NCBI GenBank assembly: GCA_937863945.1
Contig: CALMIB010000311.1
Span: 1-13,778 of the forward strand
Length of the DNA: 13,778 bases
Source of the DNA: an uncultured Longilinea sp.
Lineage (GTDB): Bacteria > Chloroflexota > Anaerolineae > Anaerolineales > Anaerolineaceae
Direction of reading: 5' to 3'
Part shown: positions 1 through 7,286 of the stretch, one piece after another
Layout: every line of letters begins with the position of its first letter
How positions within the stretch are numbered: the first letter of the stretch is position 1
The notes under the pieces: model-generated
The model's database searches: none
What the model saw: only the letters and a program-made list of their open reading frames with translations
What the model was told of the DNA's origin: nothing
Position numbers and translations under genes: made by a program

Positions 1-278
1 GGGTTCTGGTATTCCAGCTTAAACCCCACCGCCCGGCCTTCCACCGTATCCCACAGCAGGGGGGTCAGCCCTTCGCCCAGGCTGACCACCGGAGAATGCC
101 CGGAGAGCGAAAAGGCGTGGCGATAGCGCCACAATCCGGGCAGGCTGGCATCCACGCGCTGCGGATCGAATTCCGGCGCGCCGTCAAAATCATAAACGCC
201 GCCGCAGGTCGGGCAGCGAAACGGCGTTCCGGTTGCCGGATAGGCTTGCGAACAGTCCGTGCAGCGGATGGTGGGCAT
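1..278 (-). CDS. thrC: Threonine synthase-like PLP enzyme, N-terminal part (cut by window edge)
   Basis: The first 92 residues are visible, starting with ATG at 278. They begin with a zinc-ribbon made of two CxxC pairs (C6/C9 and C22/C25). A segment LWRYRHAF and then SLGEGLTPLL and FKLEYQN follow, the usual approach to the PLP-binding lysine in threonine synthases. The lysine itself would lie just beyond the edge and cannot be seen. Threonine synthase converts O-phosphohomoserine to threonine using pyridoxal phosphate in the cytoplasm. The gene starts 5 nt after the stop of the moaD-moaE fusion, and the GGAAGGA near the end of that gene can serve as ribosome binding site, so it is co-transcribed with moaC and moaDE. 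Nothing metabolic obviously links it to molybdopterin synthesis. Related fold-type II enzymes, such as a cysteate synthase, cannot be excluded from the N-terminus alone. Confidence 0.82.
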   Translation of the reverse strand, partial: MPTIRCTDCSQAYPATGTPFRCPTCGGVYDFDGAPEFDPQRVDASLPGLWRYRHAFSLSGHSPVVSLGEGLTPLLWDTVEGRAVGFKLEYQN

Positions 279-283
279 GGAGT

Positions 284-985
284 TCAATCGTCCTTCCCGG
301 GGTGGTAGTGGCCTTCCACCCAGGCTTCGCCATCCGGCCCGATTTCCTTCTTCCACACCGGGACGATTTCCTTCAGGCGGTCGATGCCATAGCGCGCTGC
401 CTCAAAACAGCCCGTATCGCGGTGCGCCGCTGAGCAAGCGATCAGCACGGTCGGCGTGCCTGGATCGAGCATACCGATGCGCTGCACGATGGCAATGCCT
501 TCCACCGCCGGCCAGCGCGCCCGGATTTCATCAGCCACCTGCGCCATTTTGGCTTCGGCCATGGGGGCGTAGGCTTCATATTCCAGCCGGATGGTTTCAT
601 GCGCTTCGCCCCGGCGGGTGCTGCCGCGCACCACGCCCGTGAACACAGCCACCGCGCCGGTGGTTTCCAGGGTCACCTGCCGGACCAGGTCGTTGAGATC
701 CAGCAATTCACTGGTAATTCGCAGCACGGTGGGAGAACCGCTGCCGCCGGAAACCGGCGGGAAGATGCCCACCTCGGCGCCGTCCGGGATGCGGTCTTCA
801 TCAAACGAAAACTCGCGGTTGACTGAAACGACCGAATTTTGCAGAAGAGGCGCCACGGCAGGAAACCGTTGCGCCAGCGTTTGCTTCAACCCGGCCACGG
901 TCAATTCGGTTGGTAACTCAAGCGTGACCGCCTGGTTCCCCGTTTTCTCCTTGAAATGCGCAAAGAACAGTACCTGTATTTGCAT
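284..985 (-). CDS. moaDE: MoaD-MoaE fusion: molybdopterin synthase, both subunits in one chain
   Basis: This 233-aa protein joins the two subunits of molybdopterin synthase, which adds two sulfurs to cyclic pyranopterin monophosphate. Residues 1-81 are MoaD, a ubiquitin-like sulfur carrier ending in the Gly-Gly (80-81) that must be thiocarboxylated. After a short SGSP linker, residues about 86-233 are MoaE, with AAHRDTGCFEAARYGIDRLKE and VWKKE holding the likely catalytic lysines K205 and K212/K213. A MoaD tail is normally free, so an in-line fusion implies either cleavage after Gly81 or a non-functional MoaD half. Mycobacterial MoaX is a known fusion of this kind that is processed. The gene starts 25 nt after moaC with GGAG 8 nt ahead of ATG, and no internal start for a separate MoaE is apparent. 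Confidence 0.93.
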   Translation of the reverse strand: MQIQVLFFAHFKEKTGNQAVTLELPTELTVAGLKQTLAQRFPAVAPLLQNSVVSVNREFSFDEDRIPDGAEVGIFPPVSGGSGSPTVLRITSELLDLNDLVRQVTLETTGAVAVFTGVVRGSTRRGEAHETIRLEYEAYAPMAEAKMAQVADEIRARWPAVEGIAIVQRIGMLDPGTPTVLIACSAAHRDTGCFEAARYGIDRLKEIVPVWKKEIGPDGEAWVEGHYHPGKDD

Positions 986-1010
986 GTTACGGACTCCAAT
1001 CGCCGATGAC

Positions 1011-1499
1011 CTACTCGTTCACCACGTCGCCGCTCATTCCACCGTGTTTTTCCACCAGGCGGATATTCTGAATGCGGCCGGTTTTTTCCACAGCCTTGAT
1101 CATGTCATAAACCGTCAACGCAGCCACAGAAACCGCCGTCAGGGCTTCCATTTCCACGCCAGTCTTGCCCACCGTCACCACCCGCGCGCTGATCTGCACC
1201 CCGGGTAGGCGGTCATCCAGTTCCAGATCCACGCTCACCTGGTGGATGGGAATGGGGTGGCACAGCGGGATGAGTTCCGAAGTGCGTTTGGCTGCGGCGA
1301 TACCCGCGATTTGCGCCACGGTGAGCACGTCGCCTTTTTTCATCAGCCCCTGGCGAATCAACGCCACCGTCTCGGGCTTCAGCGCCACCTCGCCGCGCGC
1401 AATTGCGATGCGCTCAGTATCCGGCTTGGCAGCCACATTGACCATGTGCGCCTTGCCGCTTTCGTCAATATGCGATAACTGTTGATCTTGTTTTGGCAT
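1011..1499 (-). CDS. moaC: Cyclic pyranopterin monophosphate synthase MoaC
   Basis: This 162-aa protein is full length for MoaC, which with MoaA turns GTP into cyclic pyranopterin monophosphate, the first committed intermediate of molybdenum cofactor. The signature KRTSELIPLCHP (H81) is intact. So are KTGVEMEALTAVSVAALTVYDM (112-133, with E116, E118 and D132) and K135, and KKGDVL supplies the lysine equivalent to E. coli K51. It is the first gene of a moaC-moaDE-thrC operon. The ATG at 1499 lies 6 nt after a TATAAT box and has no Shine-Dalgarno, so the mRNA is probably leaderless. It diverges from scpA, with about 110 bp between the two start codons. Confidence 0.96.
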   Translation of the reverse strand: MPKQDQQLSHIDESGKAHMVNVAAKPDTERIAIARGEVALKPETVALIRQGLMKKGDVLTVAQIAGIAAAKRTSELIPLCHPIPIHQVSVDLELDDRLPGVQISARVVTVGKTGVEMEALTAVSVAALTVYDMIKAVEKTGRIQNIRLVEKHGGMSGDVVNE

Positions 1500-1505
1500 G
1501 TTCGT

Positions 1506-1511
1506 ATTATA
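1506..1511 (-). promoter_or_regulatory. -10 box of moaC, leaderless start
   Basis: On the minus strand TATAAT is followed by ACGAAC and then the moaC ATG, so the expected +1 is at or within a base of the start codon. No good TTGACA-like -35 is visible at 16-18 bp. The position of the box against the start codon is the main evidence. Confidence 0.75.
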
Positions 1512-1592
1512 CAGGCAGTTGGCCTTTGAATCAGCCCCTGGTTCATTGGGCGTTCGATTTCCGCCGGTTGAGCCGGGAAAACGCCCGATCTC

Positions 1593-1601
1593 TGCTATAA
1601 T
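1593..1601 (+). promoter_or_regulatory. Extended -10 promoter of scpA, leaderless start
   Basis: TGCTATAAT is an extended -10 element (TGn plus a perfect hexamer at 1596-1601). Seven bases separate it from the GTG start at 1609, which places +1 at 1608-1609. The -35 region is weak, as is common for extended -10 promoters. Confidence 0.75.
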
Positions 1602-1608
1602 TGCGTGC

Positions 1609-2400
1609 GTGAGTCTCCAGGTAGCCGGTCATCAAACGGAAGGATATACCGTTGCAACAGAGGTCTATGCGGGCCCGCTGGATCTGTTGTTGGAATTAAT
1701 CGAGCACGCCGAGCTGGACATCACCCGCCTGGCATTGGCCCAGGTCACCGACCAGTATCTGGCCTATTTACGCAACCTGGAAGATCGCAGCGCGGCCGAG
1801 GTCTCGGCGTTTTTGGTCATTGCCGCGCGCCTGGTGCAAATCAAATCCGCCGCGCTGCTGCCGCGCCCCAGCCTGGACATTACCGGCCCCACCCCCGAGG
1901 ACGATGCCGATGCGCTCGCGCGGCAGTTGATCCTGTATAAACGCTTCAAGGAATTGGGACAGTATCTCGACCAGCAGGACCTGGCCGGGCTGCATACCTA
2001 CCTGCGCATCGCTCCGCCGCCCAAGTCCAACCTGCCCGTGCACCTGGATCTAACCGGCGTGACGCTCGATGACCTGCTTCAGGCGGCGCGCGATGTTTTC
2101 CACAGCCAGCGCCAGCTTGCCCCGCTCAGCCAGGTGGTAACGATGCCACGCGTCACCATCCGTGAAAAAATCACCCGGCTGATCGATACCCTGCGCAGGG
2201 CAGGCACCTCCACCTTCCGCTCGATCGTTTCTGCCGAAACCTCGCGCGTCGATATCGTAGTCACCTTCCTGGCTATGCTCGAATTGATCAAGCGCCACCT
2301 GGTGGAAGCCAGGCAAAGCGACCTGTTCGGCGATATCGAAATCCTGCCCCAGGGCGACCTGAACCAGGAACTGGACGCTGAAATCGAATTTACAGAATAG
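1609..2400 (+). CDS. scpA: Segregation and condensation protein A (kleisin of SMC-ScpAB)
   Basis: ScpA bridges the heads of the SMC dimer and, with ScpB, forms the bacterial condensin that organises and separates sister chromosomes. The 263-aa product opens with the typical VYAGPLDLLLELIEHAELDITRLALAQVTDQYL segment, in pieces that match the SMC-neck-binding domain. It continues with the helical FLVIAARLVQIKSAALLP motif and ends in a winged-helix-like part (TFRSIVSAETSRVDIVVTFLAMLELIKR). The start is taken as GTG 1609 because it lies 7 nt after an extended -10 box. The longer reading from ATG 1498 would put 37 unconserved residues across that promoter and overlap moaC. No other usable start lies between 1609 and the conserved domain. 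scpB, the usual neighbour, is not next to it. Confidence 0.93.
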   Translation: MSLQVAGHQTEGYTVATEVYAGPLDLLLELIEHAELDITRLALAQVTDQYLAYLRNLEDRSAAEVSAFLVIAARLVQIKSAALLPRPSLDITGPTPEDDADALARQLILYKRFKELGQYLDQQDLAGLHTYLRIAPPPKSNLPVHLDLTGVTLDDLLQAARDVFHSQRQLAPLSQVVTMPRVTIREKITRLIDTLRRAGTSTFRSIVSAETSRVDIVVTFLAMLELIKRHLVEARQSDLFGDIEILPQGDLNQELDAEIEFTE

Positions 2401-2436
2401 ACCGCGGAGGCTGCTTCCTCCGCGGTGCTTTTTATT
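2401..2436 (+). terminator. Rho-independent terminator of scpA
   Basis: A perfect 10-bp stem, ACCGCGGAGG (2401-2410) with CCTCCGCGGT (2417-2426), has a 6-nt loop and is followed by GC and a TTTTTATT tract. It begins at the base after the scpA stop. The convergent gene ends at 2443. The T-tract exists only in the scpA direction. Confidence 0.93.
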
Positions 2437-2442
2437 GATCGG

Positions 2443-2994
2443 TTACTCGGCCGGGCTTTCTTCGTCCGGCTGTTCAACCAACTCGTAAGGCAGGCGCGTG
2501 CTGATCCACACCACCATCAGGCTGATATCATCCTTGCTGCTGGTCGTTTCGGGGTGCGCGGCGCGAAAGGCTTCGTCCAGCACATCGAACTGTTCGGCTT
2601 TCGGCCAGCGGGTCAAAAAGCCGGGCAATTTGGTGCGGTCGGCCTCCACGGGTAACACCTTCCAGCCGCGCTGGACGAGAAAATCGTACACCTGCTGGCG
2701 CAATTCCGCATTGAGTTCGCTCCAGGCAGCTAACACATTGGCGGCAAACTGCGGGCTGCGCTCAAAAGCCTGAATCGAACCGCGCACCTTCACCACAGCC
2801 GGCGCCTGGCTGCTGTTGCGGAAGCCGGGCACCTTGACTTGTTGGCGGATTTGCGCACTCAATTGCGAACGTAAATCGGATGGCAGCGAATCGAGGTTCG
2901 TGATTACCTGGGTCAACACCTGCTGGCGGAAATCCGCCAGCATAAACTCGTTGATGGTATGAAAATGAAAAAATTGGGTTTTCTGATCGCTCAT
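2443..2994 (-). CDS. Unrecognised 183-aa soluble protein
   Basis: I do not recognise the family. The 183-aa product is rich in charged and helical segments, has no signal peptide or membrane span and ends in an acidic tail (VEQPDEESPAE). Its first half (about 1-55) is glutamine-rich and amphipathic (DFRQQVLTQVITNLDSLP). The second half has a repeated aromatic pattern (LAAWSELNAELRQQVYDFLVQRGWKVLP and RWPKAEQFDVLDEAFRAAHP) that looks folded. It starts at ATG 2994, 7 nt after TATAAT, and is transcribed alone from the space after the pspC-like gene terminator. Codon use and frame integrity look like those of its neighbours. The gene seems real, but its function is unknown. Confidence 0.8.
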   Translation of the reverse strand: MSDQKTQFFHFHTINEFMLADFRQQVLTQVITNLDSLPSDLRSQLSAQIRQQVKVPGFRNSSQAPAVVKVRGSIQAFERSPQFAANVLAAWSELNAELRQQVYDFLVQRGWKVLPVEADRTKLPGFLTRWPKAEQFDVLDEAFRAAHPETTSSKDDISLMVVWISTRLPYELVEQPDEESPAE

Positions 2995-3001
2995 GTCCCC
3001 T

Positions 3002-3007
3002 ATTATA
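3002..3007 (-). promoter_or_regulatory. -10 box of the 183-aa gene, leaderless start
   Basis: On the minus strand TATAAT is followed by AGGGGAC and the ATG at 2994. The box overlaps the T-rich end of the upstream terminator. The AGGGGA between box and ATG would lie upstream of the predicted +1 or at it, so it is not a usable Shine-Dalgarno. Confidence 0.72.
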
Positions 3008-3037
3008 AAGAACCCTCCCTTCTTATGGAAGGGAGGG
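3005..3037 (-). terminator. Rho-independent terminator of the PspC-domain gene
   Basis: A perfect 10-bp stem pairs 3013-3022 (CCCTCCCTTC on the plus strand) with 3028-3037, with a 5-nt loop. Read on the minus strand it is followed by TTCTTTAT. It lies 27 bp after the stop of the PspC-domain gene, and its T-rich tail runs into the -10 box of the next gene. Confidence 0.85.
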
Positions 3038-3064
3038 CCGGCAAATCAACCGGTAATTGGCGAT

Positions 3065-3259
3065 TTATTCCGACGGAATAATAATCCACATCACCGCGTA
3101 AGGCAGCAGGCCCGGGAGGCCACCGGGCAGCAGCGCCAGCAAAAATGCCAGCCGAAACCAGACCGGGTTGATCCCAAAGAAGGCTCCCAGTCCGCCGCAC
3201 ACACCTGCTACGACGCGGTCGCTGCGTGATCTGCGTAAAACCTTTCCTGAAGCGTTCAT
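3065..3259 (-). CDS. PspC-domain small membrane protein
   Basis: A 64-aa protein with the PspC-domain signature: basic LRRSRSDRVVAGVCGGLGAFFGINPVWFRLAFLLALLPGG in two parts, then LPGLLPYAVMWIIIP. The domain holds one or two hydrophobic segments (about 23-40 and 45-60) and is known from phage-shock-protein C and from many small stress-envelope proteins that sit in the cytoplasmic membrane. The start is taken as the second ATG (3259), 9 nt from AAAGGAG. The first ATG (3268) directly abuts that ribosome binding site. It has its own weak promoter behind the aldo/keto reductase gene and its own terminator. Whether it regulates a stress response, as PspC does in enterobacteria, cannot be said. Confidence 0.9.
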   Translation of the reverse strand: MNASGKVLRRSRSDRVVAGVCGGLGAFFGINPVWFRLAFLLALLPGGLPGLLPYAVMWIIIPSE

Positions 3260-3288
3260 GCCTGTCATCTCCTTTTGACTTTACACAC

Positions 3289-3294
3289 AATATA
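3289..3294 (-). promoter_or_regulatory. Probable -10 box of the PspC-domain gene
   Basis: TATATT on the minus strand lies about 30 bp upstream of the ATG, giving a leader of about 23 nt that carries AAAGGAG. A weak GCAACA -35 candidate lies 17 bp upstream. This is a leadered contrast to the TATAAT-ATG genes nearby. Confidence 0.45.
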
Positions 3295-3322
3295 CGCAAT
3301 TCTTCAGGAAATGTTGCGCCGG

Positions 3323-4267
3323 TTATTTCTCTTTGGCGACCTTATCGCTGACATAATCCAGCCGCTGTATTTCTTCGTCCGAGAGGCGCCAGCCCAGGGC
3401 TCCGGCATTTTGCAGTGCGTGGATGGGCGTTTTTACCCCGGCGATCGGCACCGCGCCTTTGCAGATGACCCAGTTCAGCGCCACCTGCGCGGCGGTCTTG
3501 CCGGCATGGTCAGACCCAATTTTGTTCAATAACTGGATGAGCGGTTGAATACGCCCCAGCAGCCGCGGATTATAAACCGCCGAACGGATGCCCTTAACCG
3601 GCTTTTCAGGAGAGTACTTGCCGGTCAGAACGCCCATTGCAAGGGGACTGTAGGCCAGCACGGTGATGCCTTGATCGATGCAATGCTGCAGAAGACCGTT
3701 TTTCTCAATCTGCCGGTTAAGCAGAGAATACTCCACCTGGTTGGACGCCAGTCGGTAGCCCGCGCGCGCCAGTGCATTCTGACTGCGGTCCATCCAATCG
3801 CGCGAATAATTCGACACGCCTACCGCCCCCACCAGGTCGGCCTGCAACGCTTCTACCATTGCGTCCATCCAGGTCTCCGGCTGAATCGGCGGCATCGGCT
3901 GGTGAATCTGATACAGGTCAACCCTGGCAAGGTTCAGGCGGCGCAGGCTGGCCTTCAGGGCTCGGGTCAGGCTGGCGCGCCGCAAACGCCACGGATACGG
4001 CATGAACTTCGTGGCTATGCGAATATTCTCGGGTTTTTCCCGGATAAACTCACCCAGGAACTGTTCGGATTTTCCCTGCCCATAGATTTCGGCCGTATCG
4101 AAAAAGGTGGTGCCATTTTCCAGGCAGGCCTCAAAGGCGGCAGTGATTTCCTCCCGCCCGTATTCCTGACCGAATCCCCAGATGTAGCGGTCGCCCCACG
4201 CCCAGGTGCCAACCATCAATTCGACATCCTGCAATACAGGATGACGTTCAGGCATTTCATCCGTCAT
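3323..4267 (-). CDS. Aldo/keto reductase family oxidoreductase
   Basis: A 314-aa NADPH-dependent oxidoreductase of the AKR superfamily, a cytoplasmic (beta/alpha)8 barrel. The catalytic tetrad is visible: D57 and Y62 in FFDTAEIYG, K87 in ATKF and H122 in YQIHQP. Further typical segments are VGVSNYS, NQVEYSLLNR, LAYSPLAMGVLTGKY and the NADP-binding IAGVKTP near the C-terminus. The family reduces aldehydes and ketones, and the substrate cannot be read from sequence. The start at 4267 follows GGAGG with 5 nt spacing and gives a normal family length. It diverges from mutS and is not obviously linked to its neighbours. Confidence 0.92.
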   Translation of the reverse strand: MTDEMPERHPVLQDVELMVGTWAWGDRYIWGFGQEYGREEITAAFEACLENGTTFFDTAEIYGQGKSEQFLGEFIREKPENIRIATKFMPYPWRLRRASLTRALKASLRRLNLARVDLYQIHQPMPPIQPETWMDAMVEALQADLVGAVGVSNYSRDWMDRSQNALARAGYRLASNQVEYSLLNRQIEKNGLLQHCIDQGITVLAYSPLAMGVLTGKYSPEKPVKGIRSAVYNPRLLGRIQPLIQLLNKIGSDHAGKTAAQVALNWVICKGAVPIAGVKTPIHALQNAGALGWRLSDEEIQRLDYVSDKVAKEK

Positions 4268-4294
4268 CGTTTCCTCCGGGATTTTTCTTCATTC

Positions 4295-4300
4295 ATTATA
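4295..4300 (-). promoter_or_regulatory. -10 box of the aldo/keto reductase gene
   Basis: TATAAT on the minus strand predicts +1 near 4288 and a leader of about 21 nt that contains GGAGG 5 nt before the ATG. No strong -35 is visible. Confidence 0.6.
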
Positions 4301-4548
4301 ACCGCAAGTAAAAACCAGGCCTGTGTGACTTCGGGGGGATAAAATTGCATTAAAGCCGGTCGCGAGATTTGCCCGAATTTTGGCCAATTTGCGCGCTGGC
4401 AGAGCCGGGTATGCACGCAGAGCTGCGGGAACAACAGGCACGTCCTGTGCAAGGAATGCGCGCCTAACCTGGCGCACCGCCTTTTTCACCCAACCTGACC
4501 TCCGACCCGGGTCCGCGCCCGGATTTTCATTCCAGGCACATCCGGGGC

Positions 4549-4577
4549 TTGCCGAATTCCTGTGCAGAATATAGAAT
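4549..4577 (+). promoter_or_regulatory. mutS promoter, leaderless start
   Basis: TTGCCG (4549-4554), a 17-bp spacer and TAGAAT (4572-4577) form a standard sigma-70-type promoter. Seven bases separate the -10 box from the mutS ATG at 4585, so +1 falls on or next to the start codon. The TTG of the -35 box could be misread as an upstream in-frame start. Confidence 0.75.
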
Positions 4578-4584
4578 CAAGCAC

Positions 4585-7149
4585 ATGTCCGACGATGTCA
4601 CCCCCATCCGCCAGCAATATCTCGAAATCAAACGCCAGTATCCCGATGCGATCCTCTTCTTCCGCCTGGGCGATTTCTACGAAACCTTCGACCAGGATGC
4701 CGAAACCACCTCGCGCGAGCTGGATATCGTCCTGACCTCGCGCGGCGTCGCCAAGGGCACGCGCATCCCCATGGCGGGCATCCCCTACCACGCGGTCGAG
4801 AATTACCTGGCCCGCCTGATCGAAAAGGGCTACCACGTCGCCATCTGCGAGCAGGTCGGCGACCAGCCGGTTAAAGGCCTGTTCCCGCGCCAGGTGGTGC
4901 GCGTCGTCACGCCCGGCACGGTGGTAGAGCCCGGTCTGCTCAAGGGCGACCGCAACAACTACCTGGTGGGGGTTTTCCCGGCCGAAAACCGCGCCGGCGT
5001 GGCCTATGTGGATATCACCACCGGCGAATTTGCCGCAACGGAACTGGAAGGCGAGGACATCGCCGGGCTGCTGCGCGCCGAATTGATCCGCCTGAACCCG
5101 GCCGAGGTGCTGCTGCCCGAGGGCAACGAGATCGGCAATGGCTTACCCGGATCAACGACCCGCTGGCCGGCCTGGCGCTTTGAAACCGGCCGCTGCCAGG
5201 AGACCCTGCTGCGCCATTTCCAGGCCGGCTCGCTGGACGGTTTCGGCCTGCACGGGCTGCCCTTTGCGGTGCGCTCCGCAGGAGCGGTGCTGCAATACCT
5301 GCAAGAAACTCAGCCCTCCGCGCTGCAACTGCTCAATTCACTCTCCACCTATTCGCTGGATGAGTTTATGACGCTGGATGCGGCCACGCGCCGCAACCTG
5401 GAACTGACCGAGACTATCCGCACCAACGAAGTGCAAGGCTCGCTGCTATCGGTGCTCGATCACACCGCCACCCCAATGGGCAAACGCCTGCTGCGCCAGT
5501 GGGTCAGCAAACCGCTGCTCGACCCGGCCGCCATCCAGCGCCGCCAGGACGGCGTTGCCTGCCTTGTGGAAAACGGCCTGTTGCGCGCCGAACTGCGCGC
5601 CGCGCTGCGGCCGCTGGGCGACCTGGAGCGACTGGTCAACCGCGTCATCTCCGGCCACGCCGGGCCGCGCGACCTGACCGCTATCCGCCACACGCTGCGC
5701 GGCCTGCCGGGCGTTCTGGCGCTCTTTTCCGGCCAGCCAGCCGGGCTTACCGAGCCCTTGCCCGGGATGAACCTGTGCGCCGACGAACTGGCGCTGCTCG
5801 AGCAGGCCGTCAGCGACGAGCCGCCCGCCACGCTGCAAAATTCAGGCGTCATCCGCGCTGGCTACTCCAGCGAACTGGACAACGTGATCGAGGCCTCCAG
5901 CCACGCGCGCGATTGGATCGCCAATCTCGAATCTGTCGAGCGCGAGCGCAGCGGCATCAAGAACCTCAAGGTGGGCTACAACAAGGTCTTCGGCTATTAC
6001 ATCGAAATTTCCAACAGCAACACCGCCAACGCCCCGGCTGACTACATCCGCAAGCAGACCCTGGTCAACGCCGAGCGCTACATCACGCCGGAGATGAAGG
6101 AATACGAATCGCTGGTGCTGAACGCCGAGGAACGCATTCGCGAAATCGAAGCGCGCCTGTTCCGCGAGATTTGCGCCCGGCTGGCGGCGGCCAGCCCGCG
6201 CCTGTTATCCACAGCACGCTCGTTGGCCAACCTGGACGTGCTGGCCTCGCTGGCCGAATCCGCCGCGCTGGGCAAGTACGTCCGCCCGCAACTCACCACC
6301 GACACCCACCTCGAGATCCGCGACGGGCGCCACCCGGTGGTCGAAGCCTCGTTGAGCGGCGAGCGCTTCGTACCCAACGACGCTATCTTCGAGCCCGGCG
6401 AACTGGTGCGCATCATCACCGGACCCAATATGAGCGGCAAGAGTACCTTCCTGCGCCAGGCCGCTCTGATCGTGCTGATGGCGCAGATCGGCAGCTTTGT
6501 GCCGGCGGCCTCGGCGCACATCGGGCTGGTCGACCGCATCTTCACGCGCATCGGCGCGCAGGACGAGATTCACGCCGGGCAGTCCACCTTCATGGTCGAA
6601 ATGATTGAGGCCGCCAACATCCTCAACCATGCCACGCCGCGCAGCCTGCTGATTTTGGACGAGATCGGGCGCGGCACCAGCACCTACGACGGGCTCTCGA
6701 TCGCCTGGGCGGTGGTCGAGTACATCCACAATCACCCCGGGCTGCGCGCACGCACGCTCTTCGCCACGCACTACCACGAACTGACCCAACTCAGCGATCT
6801 GCTGCCCGGCGTGCGCAACTACAACGTCGCCGTCGGCGAGGCCGGCGGGCAGGTCGTCTTCCTGCACAAAATCGTCCCCGGTGGCGCGGATCGTTCCTAC
6901 GGCATCCACGTGGCGCAGCTCGCCGGTCTGCCGCGTCCGGTCATCCAGCGCGCCAGCGAGATCATGCAGCAATTGGAGCTGTCCTCCGGCAAGGCCGTCA
7001 AGATCACCCCCGGCGTGTCGCAGCAAATGGCGCTCTTCCCGGAAACCAATCCGATGTTGGACGAGCTCAAAGCATTGGATATCAATACGCTCTCCCCAAT
7101 CGAGGCGTTAAATAAACTCTATGAGTGGCAGAAGAAATTTGCTGACTGA
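4585..7149 (+). CDS. mutS: DNA mismatch repair protein MutS
   Basis: MutS (854 aa) binds base mismatches and small loops and starts mismatch repair as an ATP-driven sliding clamp. The mismatch-reading Phe-x-Glu is F31-Y32-E33 in GDFYETF. The connector, lever and clamp regions follow. The ATPase has Walker A GPNMSGKST (613-621), Walker B LLILDEIGRGTSTYDG (D692, E693) and ATHYHEL. Near the C-terminus QMALF (814-818) matches the beta-clamp-binding motif seen in bacterial MutS. Length and domain order are those of canonical MutS1 rather than the clamp-less MutS2. ATG 4585 is preferred over the upstream in-frame TTG 4549, because that TTG is the -35 box and the extra 12 residues are not family-like. 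mutL is not adjacent. Confidence 0.97.
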   Translation: MSDDVTPIRQQYLEIKRQYPDAILFFRLGDFYETFDQDAETTSRELDIVLTSRGVAKGTRIPMAGIPYHAVENYLARLIEKGYHVAICEQVGDQPVKGLFPRQVVRVVTPGTVVEPGLLKGDRNNYLVGVFPAENRAGVAYVDITTGEFAATELEGEDIAGLLRAELIRLNPAEVLLPEGNEIGNGLPGSTTRWPAWRFETGRCQETLLRHFQAGSLDGFGLHGLPFAVRSAGAVLQYLQETQPSALQLLNSLSTYSLDEFMTLDAATRRNLELTETIRTNEVQGSLLSVLDHTATPMGKRLLRQWVSKPLLDPAAIQRRQDGVACLVENGLLRAELRAALRPLGDLERLVNRVISGHAGPRDLTAIRHTLRGLPGVLALFSGQPAGLTEPLPGMNLCADELALLEQAVSDEPPATLQNSGVIRAGYSSELDNVIEASSHARDWIANLESVERERSGIKNLKVGYNKVFGYYIEISNSNTANAPADYIRKQTLVNAERYITPEMKEYESLVLNAEERIREIEARLFREICARLAAASPRLLSTARSLANLDVLASLAESAALGKYVRPQLTTDTHLEIRDGRHPVVEASLSGERFVPNDAIFEPGELVRIITGPNMSGKSTFLRQAALIVLMAQIGSFVPAASAHIGLVDRIFTRIGAQDEIHAGQSTFMVEMIEAANILNHATPRSLLILDEIGRGTSTYDGLSIAWAVVEYIHNHPGLRARTLFATHYHELTQLSDLLPGVRNYNVAVGEAGGQVVFLHKIVPGGADRSYGIHVAQLAGLPRPVIQRASEIMQQLELSSGKAVKITPGVSQQMALFPETNPMLDELKALDINTLSPIEALNKLYEWQKKFAD

Positions 7150-7244
7150 CAACTATATCTATGCTCGCGCCGGTCTTCGACCGAGCGCGTCCTGTTCCAC
7201 GGCATTCTGACCGCCTGTTTCGGGGATCAGCGAAGAGCATTCTT

Positions 7245-7274
7245 CCGGGCACCAATTAAACTCGCCCGGTTTTC
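7245..7274 (+). terminator. Possible terminator of mutS
   Basis: CCGGGC (7245-7250) pairs with GCCCGG (7264-7269) across a 13-nt loop and is followed by TTTTCT. The stem is short and the loop large, so this is only plausible. A bulged GC-rich hairpin at 7166-7189, nearer the mutS stop, has no T-tract. Confidence 0.4.
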
Positions 7275-7286
7275 TCCACAATTAAT

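Larger units (their letters stand above)
4268..4584. other. 317-bp intergenic region between aldo/keto reductase gene and mutS
   Basis: No gene is supported here. The left end carries the reductase leader and its TATAAT, and the right end carries the mutS promoter. The middle holds a short TTGGCCAA palindrome (4380-4387) in an AT-rich patch. There is also a weak GGCG-CAC-CGCC hairpin before TTTTT near 4480, for which there is no upstream plus-strand gene to terminate. Short open frames across it have no ribosome binding sites and no recognisable content. Confidence 0.6.

Noticed and set aside
1498..1608. Longer scpA reading from ATG 1498
   Set aside because: It overlaps the moaC start and covers an extended -10 box that directly precedes GTG 1609. 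The extra residues do not look like ScpA.
3243..3311. 10-bp inverted repeat (TTTCCTGAAG with CTTCAGGAAA) around the PspC-domain gene start
   Set aside because: The arms are 49 bp apart, one lies in coding sequence, and about one such pair is expected by chance in a window this size.
7166..7189. GC-rich hairpin just after mutS
   Set aside because: It has a bulge and no T-tract, so it is not a convincing intrinsic terminator.
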